DNA of 64,000 nucleotides, from assembly GCF_027484365.1 (NCBI RefSeq), contig NZ_JAIXTC010000007.1, forward strand, positions 186,001 through 250,000, read 5' to 3'. Each line of letters opens with the position of its first letter. Within the stretch, counting starts at the first letter, position 1. The DNA comes from Brevundimonas sp. GTDB taxonomy: Bacteria > Pseudomonadota > Alphaproteobacteria > Caulobacterales > Caulobacteraceae. The notes under the pieces are model-generated. The model was not told where the DNA came from and did no database searches. It saw only the letters and a list, made by a program, of their open reading frames with translations. Shown piece by piece: positions 56,788 to 64,000 of the stretch. A program made the position numbers and the translations under genes.

Positions 56788-57579
56788 GTGATTGCAAGAC
56801 TGGTTTTCGGATTGCTTTTGGCAGGCTTCCTCGGCGTCAGCCAGGCAAGTGCTCAGACCTACCGCCTCTCTGGGGATTTCAACACCGGAACGGGCTCGCT
56901 TTCCGGCAACATCACGGTCAATCCGGCCACGGGACGAGTGACGCGGGCGGACGTGGCCGTTACGGCGGGAACGGGCGCTTCGAGCATCTCTGGGCCAATG
57001 TCGGCACGCAGCAGCACGCTCGTTGTTGAGGACGGCCCTAACGTCGTTAGACTCCGTGAAAGCCCGGTCAACACGGGTGTGTTCGGCCTTTTTCTGGTCT
57101 TCAACCCTCAACTTGACCAACTGGCGCCGGTCTTTACTGCTGCCATTGAAACGCGATGCTTTAATGCTGACTGCAGTGTGACCGACACGGGCCGTCAGAA
57201 CCTGATCAACCGGGTTCTGACCCGCATCCCCGGGATCACCAGCCTTTCCAGCAGTGCGGCCCCGCCTGGCTCGACCGTGGTGATCACGGGCACCGACTTC
57301 ACCGGTGCGACGGCGGTCGCCTTCGGTGCCACGCCTGCTGCAGCGTTCACCGTGAACAGCGCAACCCAGATCACCGCGACCGTTCCGGCCGTCGCGCCGG
57401 GCACGACGGTGGACATAGCCGTCACTGGACCGACCGGGTCCAGTCCGAATACGACGGCCGACAACTTCCTGTTCCCCGCCCCCGTTCCGACCATGGCGGA
57501 ATGGGCCATGATCGCTCTTGGGTTGCTGCTCGCGATGGGCGCTGCGGTTACAATTCAGCGCCGTCGTCTGGCGGCCTGA
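56788..57579 (+). CDS. Exported IPT/TIG plus IPTL-CTERM protein (2)
   Basis: The gene encodes 263 residues from a GTG with AGGAGG six bases upstream. A signal peptide ends at A-S-A-Q. An IPT/TIG immunoglobulin-like domain (about 147-220: SSSAAPPGSTVVITGTDF) precedes the IPTL-CTERM tail (P-V-P-T-M-A-E-W at 232-239, hydrophobic helix, R-R-R). It is a likely surface protein. Two cysteines lie in R-C-F-N-A-D-C. It is followed by an intact cupin. Confidence 0.88.
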   Translation: MIARLVFGLLLAGFLGVSQASAQTYRLSGDFNTGTGSLSGNITVNPATGRVTRADVAVTAGTGASSISGPMSARSSTLVVEDGPNVVRLRESPVNTGVFGLFLVFNPQLDQLAPVFTAAIETRCFNADCSVTDTGRQNLINRVLTRIPGITSLSSSAAPPGSTVVITGTDFTGATAVAFGATPAAAFTVNSATQITATVPAVAPGTTVDIAVTGPTGSSPNTTADNFLFPAPVPTMAEWAMIALGLLLAMGAAVTIQRRRLAA

Positions 57580-57644
57580 TACATCGGGTTTGATCCTGGC
57601 TTCCGGGGGCGGTAACGCGAGGGACAGCCGTCGGGAGCCCACCT

Positions 57645-58127
57645 TTGCCGAAGATCGACATCGATGCCGCACCCGAGCGCAACGGAACCGCCTATCCGCC
57701 GCCTTTTGACGCTCCTTGCCGGGAACGGCGTCGCAGACGGTTGGGGAACGCGGCGGGCCTCAGCCAGTTTGGCGTCAACAGGCTGATTCTGCCGCCGGGC
57801 GGCTGGTCCTCCCAGCGCCATTGGCACACCGCCGAGGATGAGTTCGTCTGGATCCTGTCCGGTGAGGTGGTGCTGGTTGAGAATGAGGGCGAAACGGTGC
57901 TGAGGGCGGGGGATTGCGCCGGTTTTCCGAAGGGGGTGGCGAACGGCCATCAGCTGGTCAACCGGTCGGAGGAGGTCGCCGTGGTTCTGGAGGTCGGCGG
58001 CCGAAATCCTGATCAGGACGCGGTCGATTATCCCGACATCGATCTGATGATCGCCGGCCAGGGCGACACCACCTATCGGCATAAGGACGGCACGCCCTAC
58101 GAGACCGCCCCGGGCCGGGTGAAGTGA
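57645..58127 (+). CDS. Cupin domain protein
   Basis: The gene encodes 160 residues from a TTG start with GGGAG upstream, supported by the matching ATG in the truncated copy at 56451. The cupin motifs are H-W-H-T-A-E-D-E-F-V-W-I-L-S-G-E and the later G-D-C-A-G-F-P-K-G-V-A-N-G-H. It is a probable metal-binding small beta-barrel; ligand unknown. The stop overlaps the MFS gene start (GTGA). Confidence 0.88.
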   Translation: MPKIDIDAAPERNGTAYPPPFDAPCRERRRRRLGNAAGLSQFGVNRLILPPGGWSSQRHWHTAEDEFVWILSGEVVLVENEGETVLRAGDCAGFPKGVANGHQLVNRSEEVAVVLEVGGRNPDQDAVDYPDIDLMIAGQGDTTYRHKDGTPYETAPGRVK

Positions 58128-59419
58128 CGGACTCGCCTGAGGCGCCCGAGCCGAACACCAGGCCGAACGCCGAAGCCGCGCTGGCCGCCCATGGGACCAA
58201 CCCCTGGGTCATCAATGACTTTCGCCTGATCTGGCTGGGTCGGATTGCGGCGGTGCTGGCGATCCAGATCCAGTCCTCGGCCCTGCTGTGGCAGGTCTAT
58301 GAGATCGCGCGCCGCGACCATCCGATCGAACAGGCCAGCCTGTATCTCGGCATGGTCGGACTGGCCCAGTTCATCCCCCTGCTGTTGCTGACCCTGCCGG
58401 CCGGCGAGATGGCGGATCGGCGGGACCGCCGGCGCACGGTGGTCTGGTCGATCCTGGCCGAGGCGACGTGCGCCCTGTCCTTCCTGGCCATGGCCCTCCA
58501 CGGCCATCCGCCGCTGTGGGGCCTGCTGGCGGTGGCGGTCGGCTTCGGCGCGTCGCGGGCCTTCCTGGCTCCGGCGAGCCAGGCCTATCTGCCGATGGTC
58601 GTGGGTCGGGCCGCCCTGCCGCGCGCCATTGCGGCCCAGTCGATCGCCTTCCAGACCGGGGCGATCGCGGGGCCGGCGCTCGGCGGCGTGATCGTCGGCA
58701 TCAACGTGCCTCTGGCCTACGGAGTGTCGCTGGCCCTGTTCGGCGTCGGCCTGGTCTGTTTTCTGATCCTGAAGACCAGCGGCAGGCCCGCACCGATGGA
58801 GGCCGTCGGCAGCCGCTGGGAGGCGGTCAAGGACGGGCTGAAATACGTCTGGGACACCAAGATCGTGCTGGGCGCCATCTCGCTCGATCTGATCGTGGTT
58901 CTGTTCGCGGGGGTGGCCCTGCTGACCCCGATCTTCGCGCGCGACATCCTGCATGTCGGACCGGAAGGGTTCGGGTTGCTCCGGGCGTCGTTCGGCGGCG
59001 GCGCCTTCCTGATGGCCCTGGTCCTGGCCCGTTATCCGATCCCGGGTCGGGGCGGGATGCTGATGTTCGCCTCGGTCGCCGTGTTCGGCGTCTGCACCAT
59101 CGTCTTCGGGCTGTCGAAGGTCGTCTGGATCTCGGCGGCGGCCCTGTTCATCGGCGGCATGGCCGACATGGTCAGCGTCAACATCCGCCAGACCCTGATC
59201 CAGCTGTCGACGCCCGATCACATGCGGGGCCGGGTGTCCTCGGTCTCGATGCTGTTCATCGGCGCGTCCAATGAGCTCGGCGAGGCCTACTCCGGTGTGA
59301 TGGTGCGGTTCCTGGGACCCATCGGCGCGGCGGTGTTCGGCGGGGTCGGGGCGCTGGCCGCGACGGGGCTCTGGGCGAAGCTGTTCCCCGACCTCAGAAA
59401 GGCGGATCGGCTGGTGTGA
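58124..59419 (+). CDS. MFS transporter (MFS_3/EntS-like)
   Basis: The gene encodes 431 residues with 11-12 hydrophobic segments. The N-terminal F-R-L-I-W-L-G-R and L-P-A-G-E-M-A-D-R-R-D-R-R are typical of the enterobactin-exporter-like MFS_3 family. The C-terminal half has R-Q-T-L-I-Q-L-S-T-P-D-H-M-R-G-R-V-S-S. It is coupled to the cupin by a four-base overlap, so the pair may act on one metabolite. Substrate unknown. Confidence 0.88.
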   Translation: MTDSPEAPEPNTRPNAEAALAAHGTNPWVINDFRLIWLGRIAAVLAIQIQSSALLWQVYEIARRDHPIEQASLYLGMVGLAQFIPLLLLTLPAGEMADRRDRRRTVVWSILAEATCALSFLAMALHGHPPLWGLLAVAVGFGASRAFLAPASQAYLPMVVGRAALPRAIAAQSIAFQTGAIAGPALGGVIVGINVPLAYGVSLALFGVGLVCFLILKTSGRPAPMEAVGSRWEAVKDGLKYVWDTKIVLGAISLDLIVVLFAGVALLTPIFARDILHVGPEGFGLLRASFGGGAFLMALVLARYPIPGRGGMLMFASVAVFGVCTIVFGLSKVVWISAAALFIGGMADMVSVNIRQTLIQLSTPDHMRGRVSSVSMLFIGASNELGEAYSGVMVRFLGPIGAAVFGGVGALAATGLWAKLFPDLRKADRLV

Positions 59420-59424
59420 GTCCG

Positions 59425-60054
59425 TCAGGCTCCAGCGAGGCGCGCGCGCCGCTGGAGATGCACAGCCGCCGCGCCGGCCAGCGCCAGTCCGAGCAGGATC
59501 ATCGCCCACTCTGACAGGGTCGGGACGGGAGCGGCAGCGACCTGCACGACTTCGAAGATCAGGTCTTGAGCCTGGACCATGTCTCCATTCGCGAACCAGG
59601 CTCCCCCGGGGTAGGAGTTAACGTCATTGTTGCGCGTCAAAGTCGACGAGCCGAAAGCGAAGGCATAGGTGGACCCGGCCGTAACCGGCAGCGGAGTGCC
59701 GAGAACGAATTCATCGAAGCCGCCGCCGGTCCGGTCAGTCAGACTTACCGCTTGCGATGAGACGAACGCACCTGCAGCGTTGAACGCGCCGGTATTTGCC
59801 CCGTTATAGAGATAAAGGGTGGTGTTCTGGGCGGCACCCGGCCTTACCCGGATCCTGGTGACCGTGCCCGTCACAGTCGCCGTGAAAGACTGGCCCTGGA
59901 AGCTGATCGAATTGGTCACAAACGGGTTTGCATCCGGCGACGCGATCGTCTGGGCCGATGCCTGGGTTGCCATGCCTGTCCAGAGTGCGGCCAGCATGAC
60001 CGCTACAATGGCGATGTTACGAGCGGTCGAGGACAAGGTGCATTTCCAAAGCAT
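59425..60054 (-). CDS. Exported IPTL-CTERM protein (3)
   Basis: The gene encodes 209 residues from the ATG at 60054; an upstream TTG is unlikely. A signal peptide ends at A-S-A-Q. The beta-rich body (SISFQGQSFTATVTGTVTRIRV) precedes P-V-P-T-L-S-E-W near 176-183 and a hydrophobic tail ending in R-R-A-R. It is convergent with the MFS gene, six bases away. It is the third IPTL-CTERM gene in 4.3 kb. Confidence 0.87.
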   Translation of the reverse strand: MLWKCTLSSTARNIAIVAVMLAALWTGMATQASAQTIASPDANPFVTNSISFQGQSFTATVTGTVTRIRVRPGAAQNTTLYLYNGANTGAFNAAGAFVSSQAVSLTDRTGGGFDEFVLGTPLPVTAGSTYAFAFGSSTLTRNNDVNSYPGGAWFANGDMVQAQDLIFEVVQVAAAPVPTLSEWAMILLGLALAGAAAVHLQRRARLAGA

Positions 60055-60199
60055 CACCGGCCAGTGCCGGCCAATGCGTTTAGTATATCCGCGGTTGTGA
60101 AGGCCTGACAATCGGGACAAGGTCCGACCGAGTCCGTGTCCGGCAGCCCCTCCGTGACAGTCCTGCGCACCCTGCCGCCTCCCTGCGAGAGGGAGGTGA

Positions 60200-61219
60200 T
60201 TACCAGGCGCGGAAATGTTTGCTCAGCTTCAGCCCCTGCCGCTGATAGTGGCTGCCGCCCTCGCCGTAGAGGCGTGACGGGCGTTCGGTCAGGGGTTCGT
60301 AGACCAGCCGGGCGACGATCTGGCCGTGTTCCAGCAGGAAGGGGGTGTCGTGGGTACGGACCTCCAGCACGCCCTTTGAGCCCGCGCCGTGCGCCTCGTC
60401 GGTGCCGAAGCCGGGGTCGAAGAAGCCGGCGTAGTGGACGCGGAACTCGCCGACCGACGGATCGATCGGGGTCATCTCTGCCGCCTGATCCACGGGGATC
60501 TCGACCGAGTCCGAAGACGCCAGGATGTAGAACTCGCCCGGATCGAGCAGCAGTTCGCCGCGACGCAGGGTCAGCGGCTCCCAGAAATCCTTCGGGTCGT
60601 GGCCGTCGATCCGGTCCAGGTCGACGACGCCCGCGTGACGACGGCCACGGAAGCCGATGATGTCGCCGCCTTGCAGGTCGACCCCGACGCTGCGGGTCTC
60701 CAGCTTGGGCGGTTCGCCCGCCTTGAGCCGCAGCTGGTTCAGCCGTGTGCCGGGACGCACGAGGATTGAGAAGGTCTGGGGTGCGATCTCCAGATAGAGC
60801 GGCCCCGCATAGCCCTCGTCCACATCGTCGAACGAACCGCCGCGATCGGTCAGCAGGCGCACGAAGACATCGACACGGCCGGTCGAGGACTTGGGGTTGG
60901 CGCGGGCGATCAGGCCGGGCGGCAGGCTCAGCCGCTCCTGAAGCTCGGCGATATAGACACAGCCTTTTTCCAGAACGACGCCGTGGGTCATGTCGATGGG
61001 GTGCATCTCGACGTCGGCGATCCGCTCGGACACCAGCCGCTTGCCGGGCAGGAAGGAGGCGCGCACCCGCCAGGCGCGGTCGGACAGGCGCAGGTCGAGA
61101 CTGGCCGGCTGGACCTGGTCGGCGTCCCAGGGCGTGGCCGAGGATATGGCGCCGCCCGCGATCAGGGCTTCGATGGACTGGGAGGGCAGGATGCCGTGCG
61201 TGGGGAATTCAAGAGACAT
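60200..61219 (-). CDS. dcd: 2'-Deoxycytidine 5'-triphosphate deaminase
   Basis: The gene encodes 339 residues from the ATG at 61219. The enzyme makes dUTP from dCTP for thymidylate synthesis. The double-length form found in alphaproteobacteria is seen here: two dUTPase-like halves with N-P-K-S-S-T-G-R-V-D-V-F in the first and G-F-F-D-P-G-F-G in the second. I-L-P-S-Q-S-I-E at the start fits the family. An upstream in-frame extension overlaps the apaG start. Confidence 0.92.
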   Translation of the reverse strand: MSLEFPTHGILPSQSIEALIAGGAISSATPWDADQVQPASLDLRLSDRAWRVRASFLPGKRLVSERIADVEMHPIDMTHGVVLEKGCVYIAELQERLSLPPGLIARANPKSSTGRVDVFVRLLTDRGGSFDDVDEGYAGPLYLEIAPQTFSILVRPGTRLNQLRLKAGEPPKLETRSVGVDLQGGDIIGFRGRRHAGVVDLDRIDGHDPKDFWEPLTLRRGELLLDPGEFYILASSDSVEIPVDQAAEMTPIDPSVGEFRVHYAGFFDPGFGTDEAHGAGSKGVLEVRTHDTPFLLEHGQIVARLVYEPLTERPSRLYGEGGSHYQRQGLKLSKHFRAW

Positions 61220-61295
61220 GGCGAACGCCATACACACGGATCGCCGGACGCGCGACCACGCTTGAACTGCGGCCTGCATCGGGCGACCATGGATC

Positions 61296-61700
61296 ATGCA
61301 CGACACGCGACCCTATGTGGCTGAAACGGAAGGCGTCATCGTGCGCGTCCGCCCCAGCTATCTGGCCGGCCAGTCCGATCCGGCCGAGGGCCGCTGGGTC
61401 TGGGCCTATCAGATCGAGATTGAGAATTGCGGGCCGGAGGCGGTGCAGCTGATGGCGCGGCGGTGGGTCATCACCGACGCCACCGGCCATGTCGAGACGG
61501 TGCGGGGGCCGGGCGTGGTCGGGGAACAGCCCCTGATCGCGCCGGGCGACAGCTATTCCTACGCCTCGGGATGCCCCTTGCCGACGGCGTCGGGGTCCAT
61601 GGAGGGGGCCTATACGATGACGGACGCCAGCGGCCGGTCGTTCGAGGCGGTTATTCCGGCCTTCAGCCTGGATGTGCCTGGCGGGAGGGTCCTGAATTGA
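61296..61700 (+). CDS. apaG: ApaG domain protein
   Basis: The gene encodes 134 residues of the ApaG fold (fibronectin-like beta sandwich): V-W-A-Y-Q-I-E-I-E-N, V-Q-L-M-A-R-R-W-V-I-T-D-A-T-G, V-R-G-P-G-V-V-G-E-Q-P and G-S-M-E-G-A-Y-T-M. Link to CorD/Co2+ resistance is by homology only. The stop overlaps the next start (TTGA). Confidence 0.94.
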   Translation: MHDTRPYVAETEGVIVRVRPSYLAGQSDPAEGRWVWAYQIEIENCGPEAVQLMARRWVITDATGHVETVRGPGVVGEQPLIAPGDSYSYASGCPLPTASGSMEGAYTMTDASGRSFEAVIPAFSLDVPGGRVLN

Positions 61701-62065
61701 CGGATCGACTGATCGACGCCGCGCCCTTCGTTCCGGCCAGGGAATTCGAGGTCAGCAAGGCCTTCTATCGTGCCCTGGGCTTCGAATGTCTCACGGACGG
61801 AGAGGTCGCGATCTTCCGCACGGGAACCAGCCGCTTCATCCTGCAGAATTACTGGCAGGAGGGCTGGGCCGCCAACTTCATGATGCAGCTGGTCGTCGCC
61901 GATCTTGACGGCTGGTGGTCGCGGATGACGGCACTGGATCTGCCGGGCCGGTTCGGGGTGCAGCGGCCGAAGCCGCCTGTCCTGCAGCCCTGGGGCCTGA
62001 TCGTCGGCTATGTCTATGATCCGGCCGGCGTGCTCTGGCACGTCACCGGCGAACGGCCCGCCTGA
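61697..62065 (+). CDS. VOC/glyoxalase superfamily protein
   Basis: The gene encodes 122 residues from a TTG with GGGAGG eight bases upstream, coupled to apaG. The fold is suggested by F-Y-R-A-L-G-F-E-C near the start, F-M-M-Q-L-V-V-A-D-L-D-G-W-W and the final V-Y-D-P-A-G-V-L-W-H-V. It resembles the bleomycin-resistance/dioxygenase group, but the substrate is unknown. Confidence 0.82.
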   Translation: MTDRLIDAAPFVPAREFEVSKAFYRALGFECLTDGEVAIFRTGTSRFILQNYWQEGWAANFMMQLVVADLDGWWSRMTALDLPGRFGVQRPKPPVLQPWGLIVGYVYDPAGVLWHVTGERPA

Positions 62066-62074
62066 GGCGGGTGG

Positions 62075-62106
62075 GGGGCTGCGTCAACCCGGAGAACCGC
62101 AGCCCC
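62075..62106 (+). terminator. Hairpin after the VOC gene
   Basis: GGGGCTGCG at 62075-62083 pairs with CGCAGCCCC at 62098-62106 around a 14-base loop, ten bases after the stop. No T tract follows. It may end the apaG-VOC transcript. Confidence 0.45.
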
Positions 62107-62228
62107 GCCCCGATCTCGCCAGGGGACCCTGACGAGGCGGATGCGGCCCCTTACGGGATCGGCATGACGAAGGCGCGACGCACGCGACACGGATCGCGCC
62201 CAGGCAGCGAGCGACAGCGCCCCTTGAA

Positions 62229-62747
62229 CTAGATGTAGCGCCGCAGGCTGCGGGCCAGCTCTTCCTTGCCGCCGCGCTTCATCTGCGGCTGGTAGGCGAC
62301 GCGGGCGTGTTCCTGGCAGTAGACGCCTTCCGAGGCGCGGCGGCCGCAGAAGCTGAACTCGGTCGAGGACGGGTCGCCGATCGGCCATTTGCACATGTGG
62401 GCGCCCAGGGTCATCACCGTGGCCGTGCCGGGCATCTCGGCGACGGCGGGCAGGGCCGGAGCGGCCACGACCGGCCGCGGCGCGGGCTGGGCGGCTTCGA
62501 TGCGGCGGGGCGCCGAGGGCTGGGCCGGGGGCGTGGTGCGCGTACGGGCCGGGCGGAAGGTGGTGGCGGTGCGCGCCGGCTGCGACGGCGTCGCGCGGCC
62601 CGACAGGCCGAGGCGGTGGACCTTGCCGATCACGGCGTTGCGGGTGACGCCGCCGCCCAGCTGTTTGGCGATCTGCGAAGCCGACTGCCCTTCCAGCCAG
62701 AGCTTCTTCAGCGCGCCGACGCGATCTTCGGTCCAGCCTGCGGTCAT
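62229..62747 (-). CDS. gcrA: Cell-cycle regulator GcrA
   Basis: The gene encodes 172 residues from the ATG at 62747 with GGAGGG upstream. GcrA activates transcription with sigma-70 at methylated GANTC promoters in Caulobacter (established). The N-terminal helix-turn-helix W-T-E-D-R-V-G-A-L-K-K-L-W and the C-terminal block with M-C-K-W-P-I-G-D-P, F-C-G-R-R, Y-C-Q-E-H-A identify it. A Pro/Ala/Thr-rich linker joins them. Three GANTC sites lie upstream. Confidence 0.96.
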   Translation of the reverse strand: MTAGWTEDRVGALKKLWLEGQSASQIAKQLGGGVTRNAVIGKVHRLGLSGRATPSQPARTATTFRPARTRTTPPAQPSAPRRIEAAQPAPRPVVAAPALPAVAEMPGTATVMTLGAHMCKWPIGDPSSTEFSFCGRRASEGVYCQEHARVAYQPQMKRGGKEELARSLRRYI

Positions 62748-62770
62748 GCCACCCTCCGGGGAACAGTTTT

Positions 62771-62891
62771 GATTCAACATTTGGCGCCTGAGGCCCCTCC
62801 CGGGTCTCGTCGGCCACAACTAATCGTAAACGAGACCTTAACAGACGCAAGATGTGCGAATCAGTCGTCCACAGGAACTACATCTTGAATC
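62771..62891 (-). promoter_or_regulatory. gcrA upstream region with three GANTC sites
   Basis: GANTC occurs at 62771-62775, 62858-62862 and 62887-62891, and TTAAC, a CtrA half-site, occurs at about 62838. A 7-bp inverted repeat GTCTCGT/ACGAGAC spans 62804-62836. CtrA represses gcrA in Caulobacter (established); use of these sites here is inferred. Confidence 0.5.
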
Positions 62892-62957
62892 GGCGTTCGC
62901 TGAGCGGACCAAGCGCCGCGATACGGAACGGGCCCCGGCGCCCGGGGTTGAAGACCC

Positions 62958-63152
62958 ATGTCCGACACGCCGCACGCAGCCCCGCCGATTACGCGTAAAC
63001 CTTTGACTCCCCTGGCGGGGGACGGCTGTGTGCGTGTGGTTGATCCGCCCGAGATCGCCATCACCCTGACCCCCGACGCCGCAGAGATTTCCGGGCTGCG
63101 CCTGATCGCGGAGGCGGACGCGGCGCGGCGCAAGGTCAACCCTGCCGGTTGA
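62958..63152 (+). CDS. Small hypothetical protein
   Basis: The gene encodes 64 residues from an ATG in the 3' part of the gcrA upstream region. It has no signal or membrane helix. The central I-T-L-T-P-D-A-A-E-I-S-G-L-R-L suggests a short beta-helix unit. No family is recognised; third-position GC bias supports it. Confidence 0.5.
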   Translation: MSDTPHAAPPITRKPLTPLAGDGCVRVVDPPEIAITLTPDAAEISGLRLIAEADAARRKVNPAG

Positions 63153-63206
63153 GGCCGGGTGCCGGAGCCCTTGCGCACCGCGCCCTGCGGCTGCATCTGA
63201 CGGCCC

Positions 63207-64000
63207 ATGACCGATCTCGCCTCGACGCGGCCTTCAGGCCTTCCGACCCCACGCAACTATGCCGGGGTCAACTGGATCGGGGTCCAGACCCTTTATCTGC
63301 GCGAGGTGCGCCGCTTCTGGAAGGTCGGGGCCCAGACGGTCGCCGCCCCGGTCGTCACGACCCTGCTCTACATGCTGGTCTTCGTCGTGGCGCTCAAGGG
63401 CACGCGGCCGCCGCTGCACGGCACCCCTTTCTCGGAGTTCGTGGCTCCCGGCCTGATCATGATGGCCATCCTGAACAACGCCTTCGCCAATGCATCGTCC
63501 AGCCTGATCCAGGCCAAGATCATGGGCACCTCGACCGACTTTCTCACGCCGCCGCTGAGCCCGCTGGAGCTGACCATCGGCTTCTCGCTGGGCGCCGCCA
63601 CCCGCGGCATCGTGGTCGGCCTGGTCACGGCGATCTGCGTCATGCCGTTCGCCCGCCTCGGGGTGAGCCATGTTGCGGCCATCGTCTGGTTCGCCCTGAT
63701 CGCCTCCCTGCTGATGGGGATGGTGGGGGTGCTGGCCGGTCTCTGGTCCGAGAAGTTCGACCAGTTGTCGGCGGTCCAGAACTTCGTCGTCCTGCCGATG
63801 ACCTTCCTGTCGGGGGCCTTCTATCTGGTCGAGAACCTGCCCCAGCCGTTCGCGGCCATCAGCCACTGGAACCCCTTCTTCTATCTGATCGACGGCTTCC
63901 GCTACGGCTTCATCGGCCATGCCGAGGGGAACCTGATGGTCGGGGTGGTGATGAGTGCGGTACTGACGGTCGGGATGGCCGTCTGCTGCTGGCTGGTGTT
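63207..64000 (+). CDS. ABC-2 type transporter permease (partial)
   Basis: At least 264 residues are encoded; the frame runs off the window. The ABC-2 permease pattern is seen: an amphipathic start (QTLYLREVRRFWKVGAQTVAAPVV), about six membrane segments, and the conserved F-L-S-G-A-F-Y-L-V-E-N-L-P-Q-P-F near the fourth. It resembles capsule/polysaccharide or drug-type exporters. An ATP-binding partner is not in view. Confidence 0.88.
   Translation, partial: MTDLASTRPSGLPTPRNYAGVNWIGVQTLYLREVRRFWKVGAQTVAAPVVTTLLYMLVFVVALKGTRPPLHGTPFSEFVAPGLIMMAILNNAFANASSSLIQAKIMGTSTDFLTPPLSPLELTIGFSLGAATRGIVVGLVTAICVMPFARLGVSHVAAIVWFALIASLLMGMVGVLAGLWSEKFDQLSAVQNFVVLPMTFLSGAFYLVENLPQPFAAISHWNPFFYLIDGFRYGFIGHAEGNLMVGVVMSAVLTVGMAVCCWLV

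Overview
The window looks like chromosomal DNA from a Caulobacterales bacterium, most likely Brevundimonas or a close relative. The grounds are the high GC content and strong third-position GC bias, the dnaA neighbourhood (mutM, enoyl-CoA hydratase, rpsT, dnaA), a GcrA cell-cycle regulator, clustered GANTC (CcrM-type) sites, a Caulobacter-type cpa/tad pilus locus, tandem UrcA-family genes and an alphaproteobacterial two-domain dCTP deaminase. Genus is an inference from gene content and order. No rRNA, tRNA, CRISPR array, prophage or transposase gene was seen.

Layout. 1-6.2 kb: small envelope genes (two tandem COG3650-like lipoproteins, a PAP2 phosphatase), mutM, a DUF1697 gene, a membrane-protein/XRE-regulator pair and an enoyl-CoA hydratase. 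6.3-8.6 kb: rpsT and dnaA, separated by hairpins, four GANTC sites and a long structured leader. 8.7-12.5 kb: a GST, a DUF1508 protein, and the leftward ffh-rpsP-rimM group without trmD/rplS. 12.8-22.3 kb: ppc, two urcA genes, a hybrid sensor kinase, an M3 peptidase, murI and an SRPBCC protein. 22.3-24.6 kb: a peroxide-defence module, ahpC-ahpD divergent from an OxyR-like regulator that lacks the usual resolving cysteine. 25-37.3 kb: housekeeping genes (acnA, ccmAB, amn, pabB), a methyltransferase, and a second membrane-protein/regulator cassette with a candidate operator.

37.5-49.7 kb is the Tad/Cpa type IVc pilus island. TadE- and TadF-like pseudopilins and a CpaC-N-like protein read leftward. 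Three near-identical Flp pilin genes, then cpaA, cpaB, cpaC, cpaD, cpaE, cpaF, tadB and tadC read rightward. Each pilin gene has its own copy of a CtrA-like site exactly 139 bp before its ATG. Copies 1 and 2 are followed by near-identical GAAA-loop terminators, and the third terminator is degenerate just before cpaA.

49.7-64 kb is mixed: START-like proteins, two MFS transporters, an M20 amidohydrolase, dapE, a locus with three IPTL-CTERM-type surface proteins interleaved with an intact cupin gene and cupin-gene remnants, dCTP deaminase, apaG, gcrA with its own GANTC cluster, and an ABC-2 permease that runs off the end.

No wholly new defence or biosynthetic system is obvious. The best leads are the triplicated pilin units, the IPTL-CTERM/cupin duplication scar, the atypical OxyR, the dnaA regulatory leader, and the two regulator/membrane cassettes with palindromic operators.
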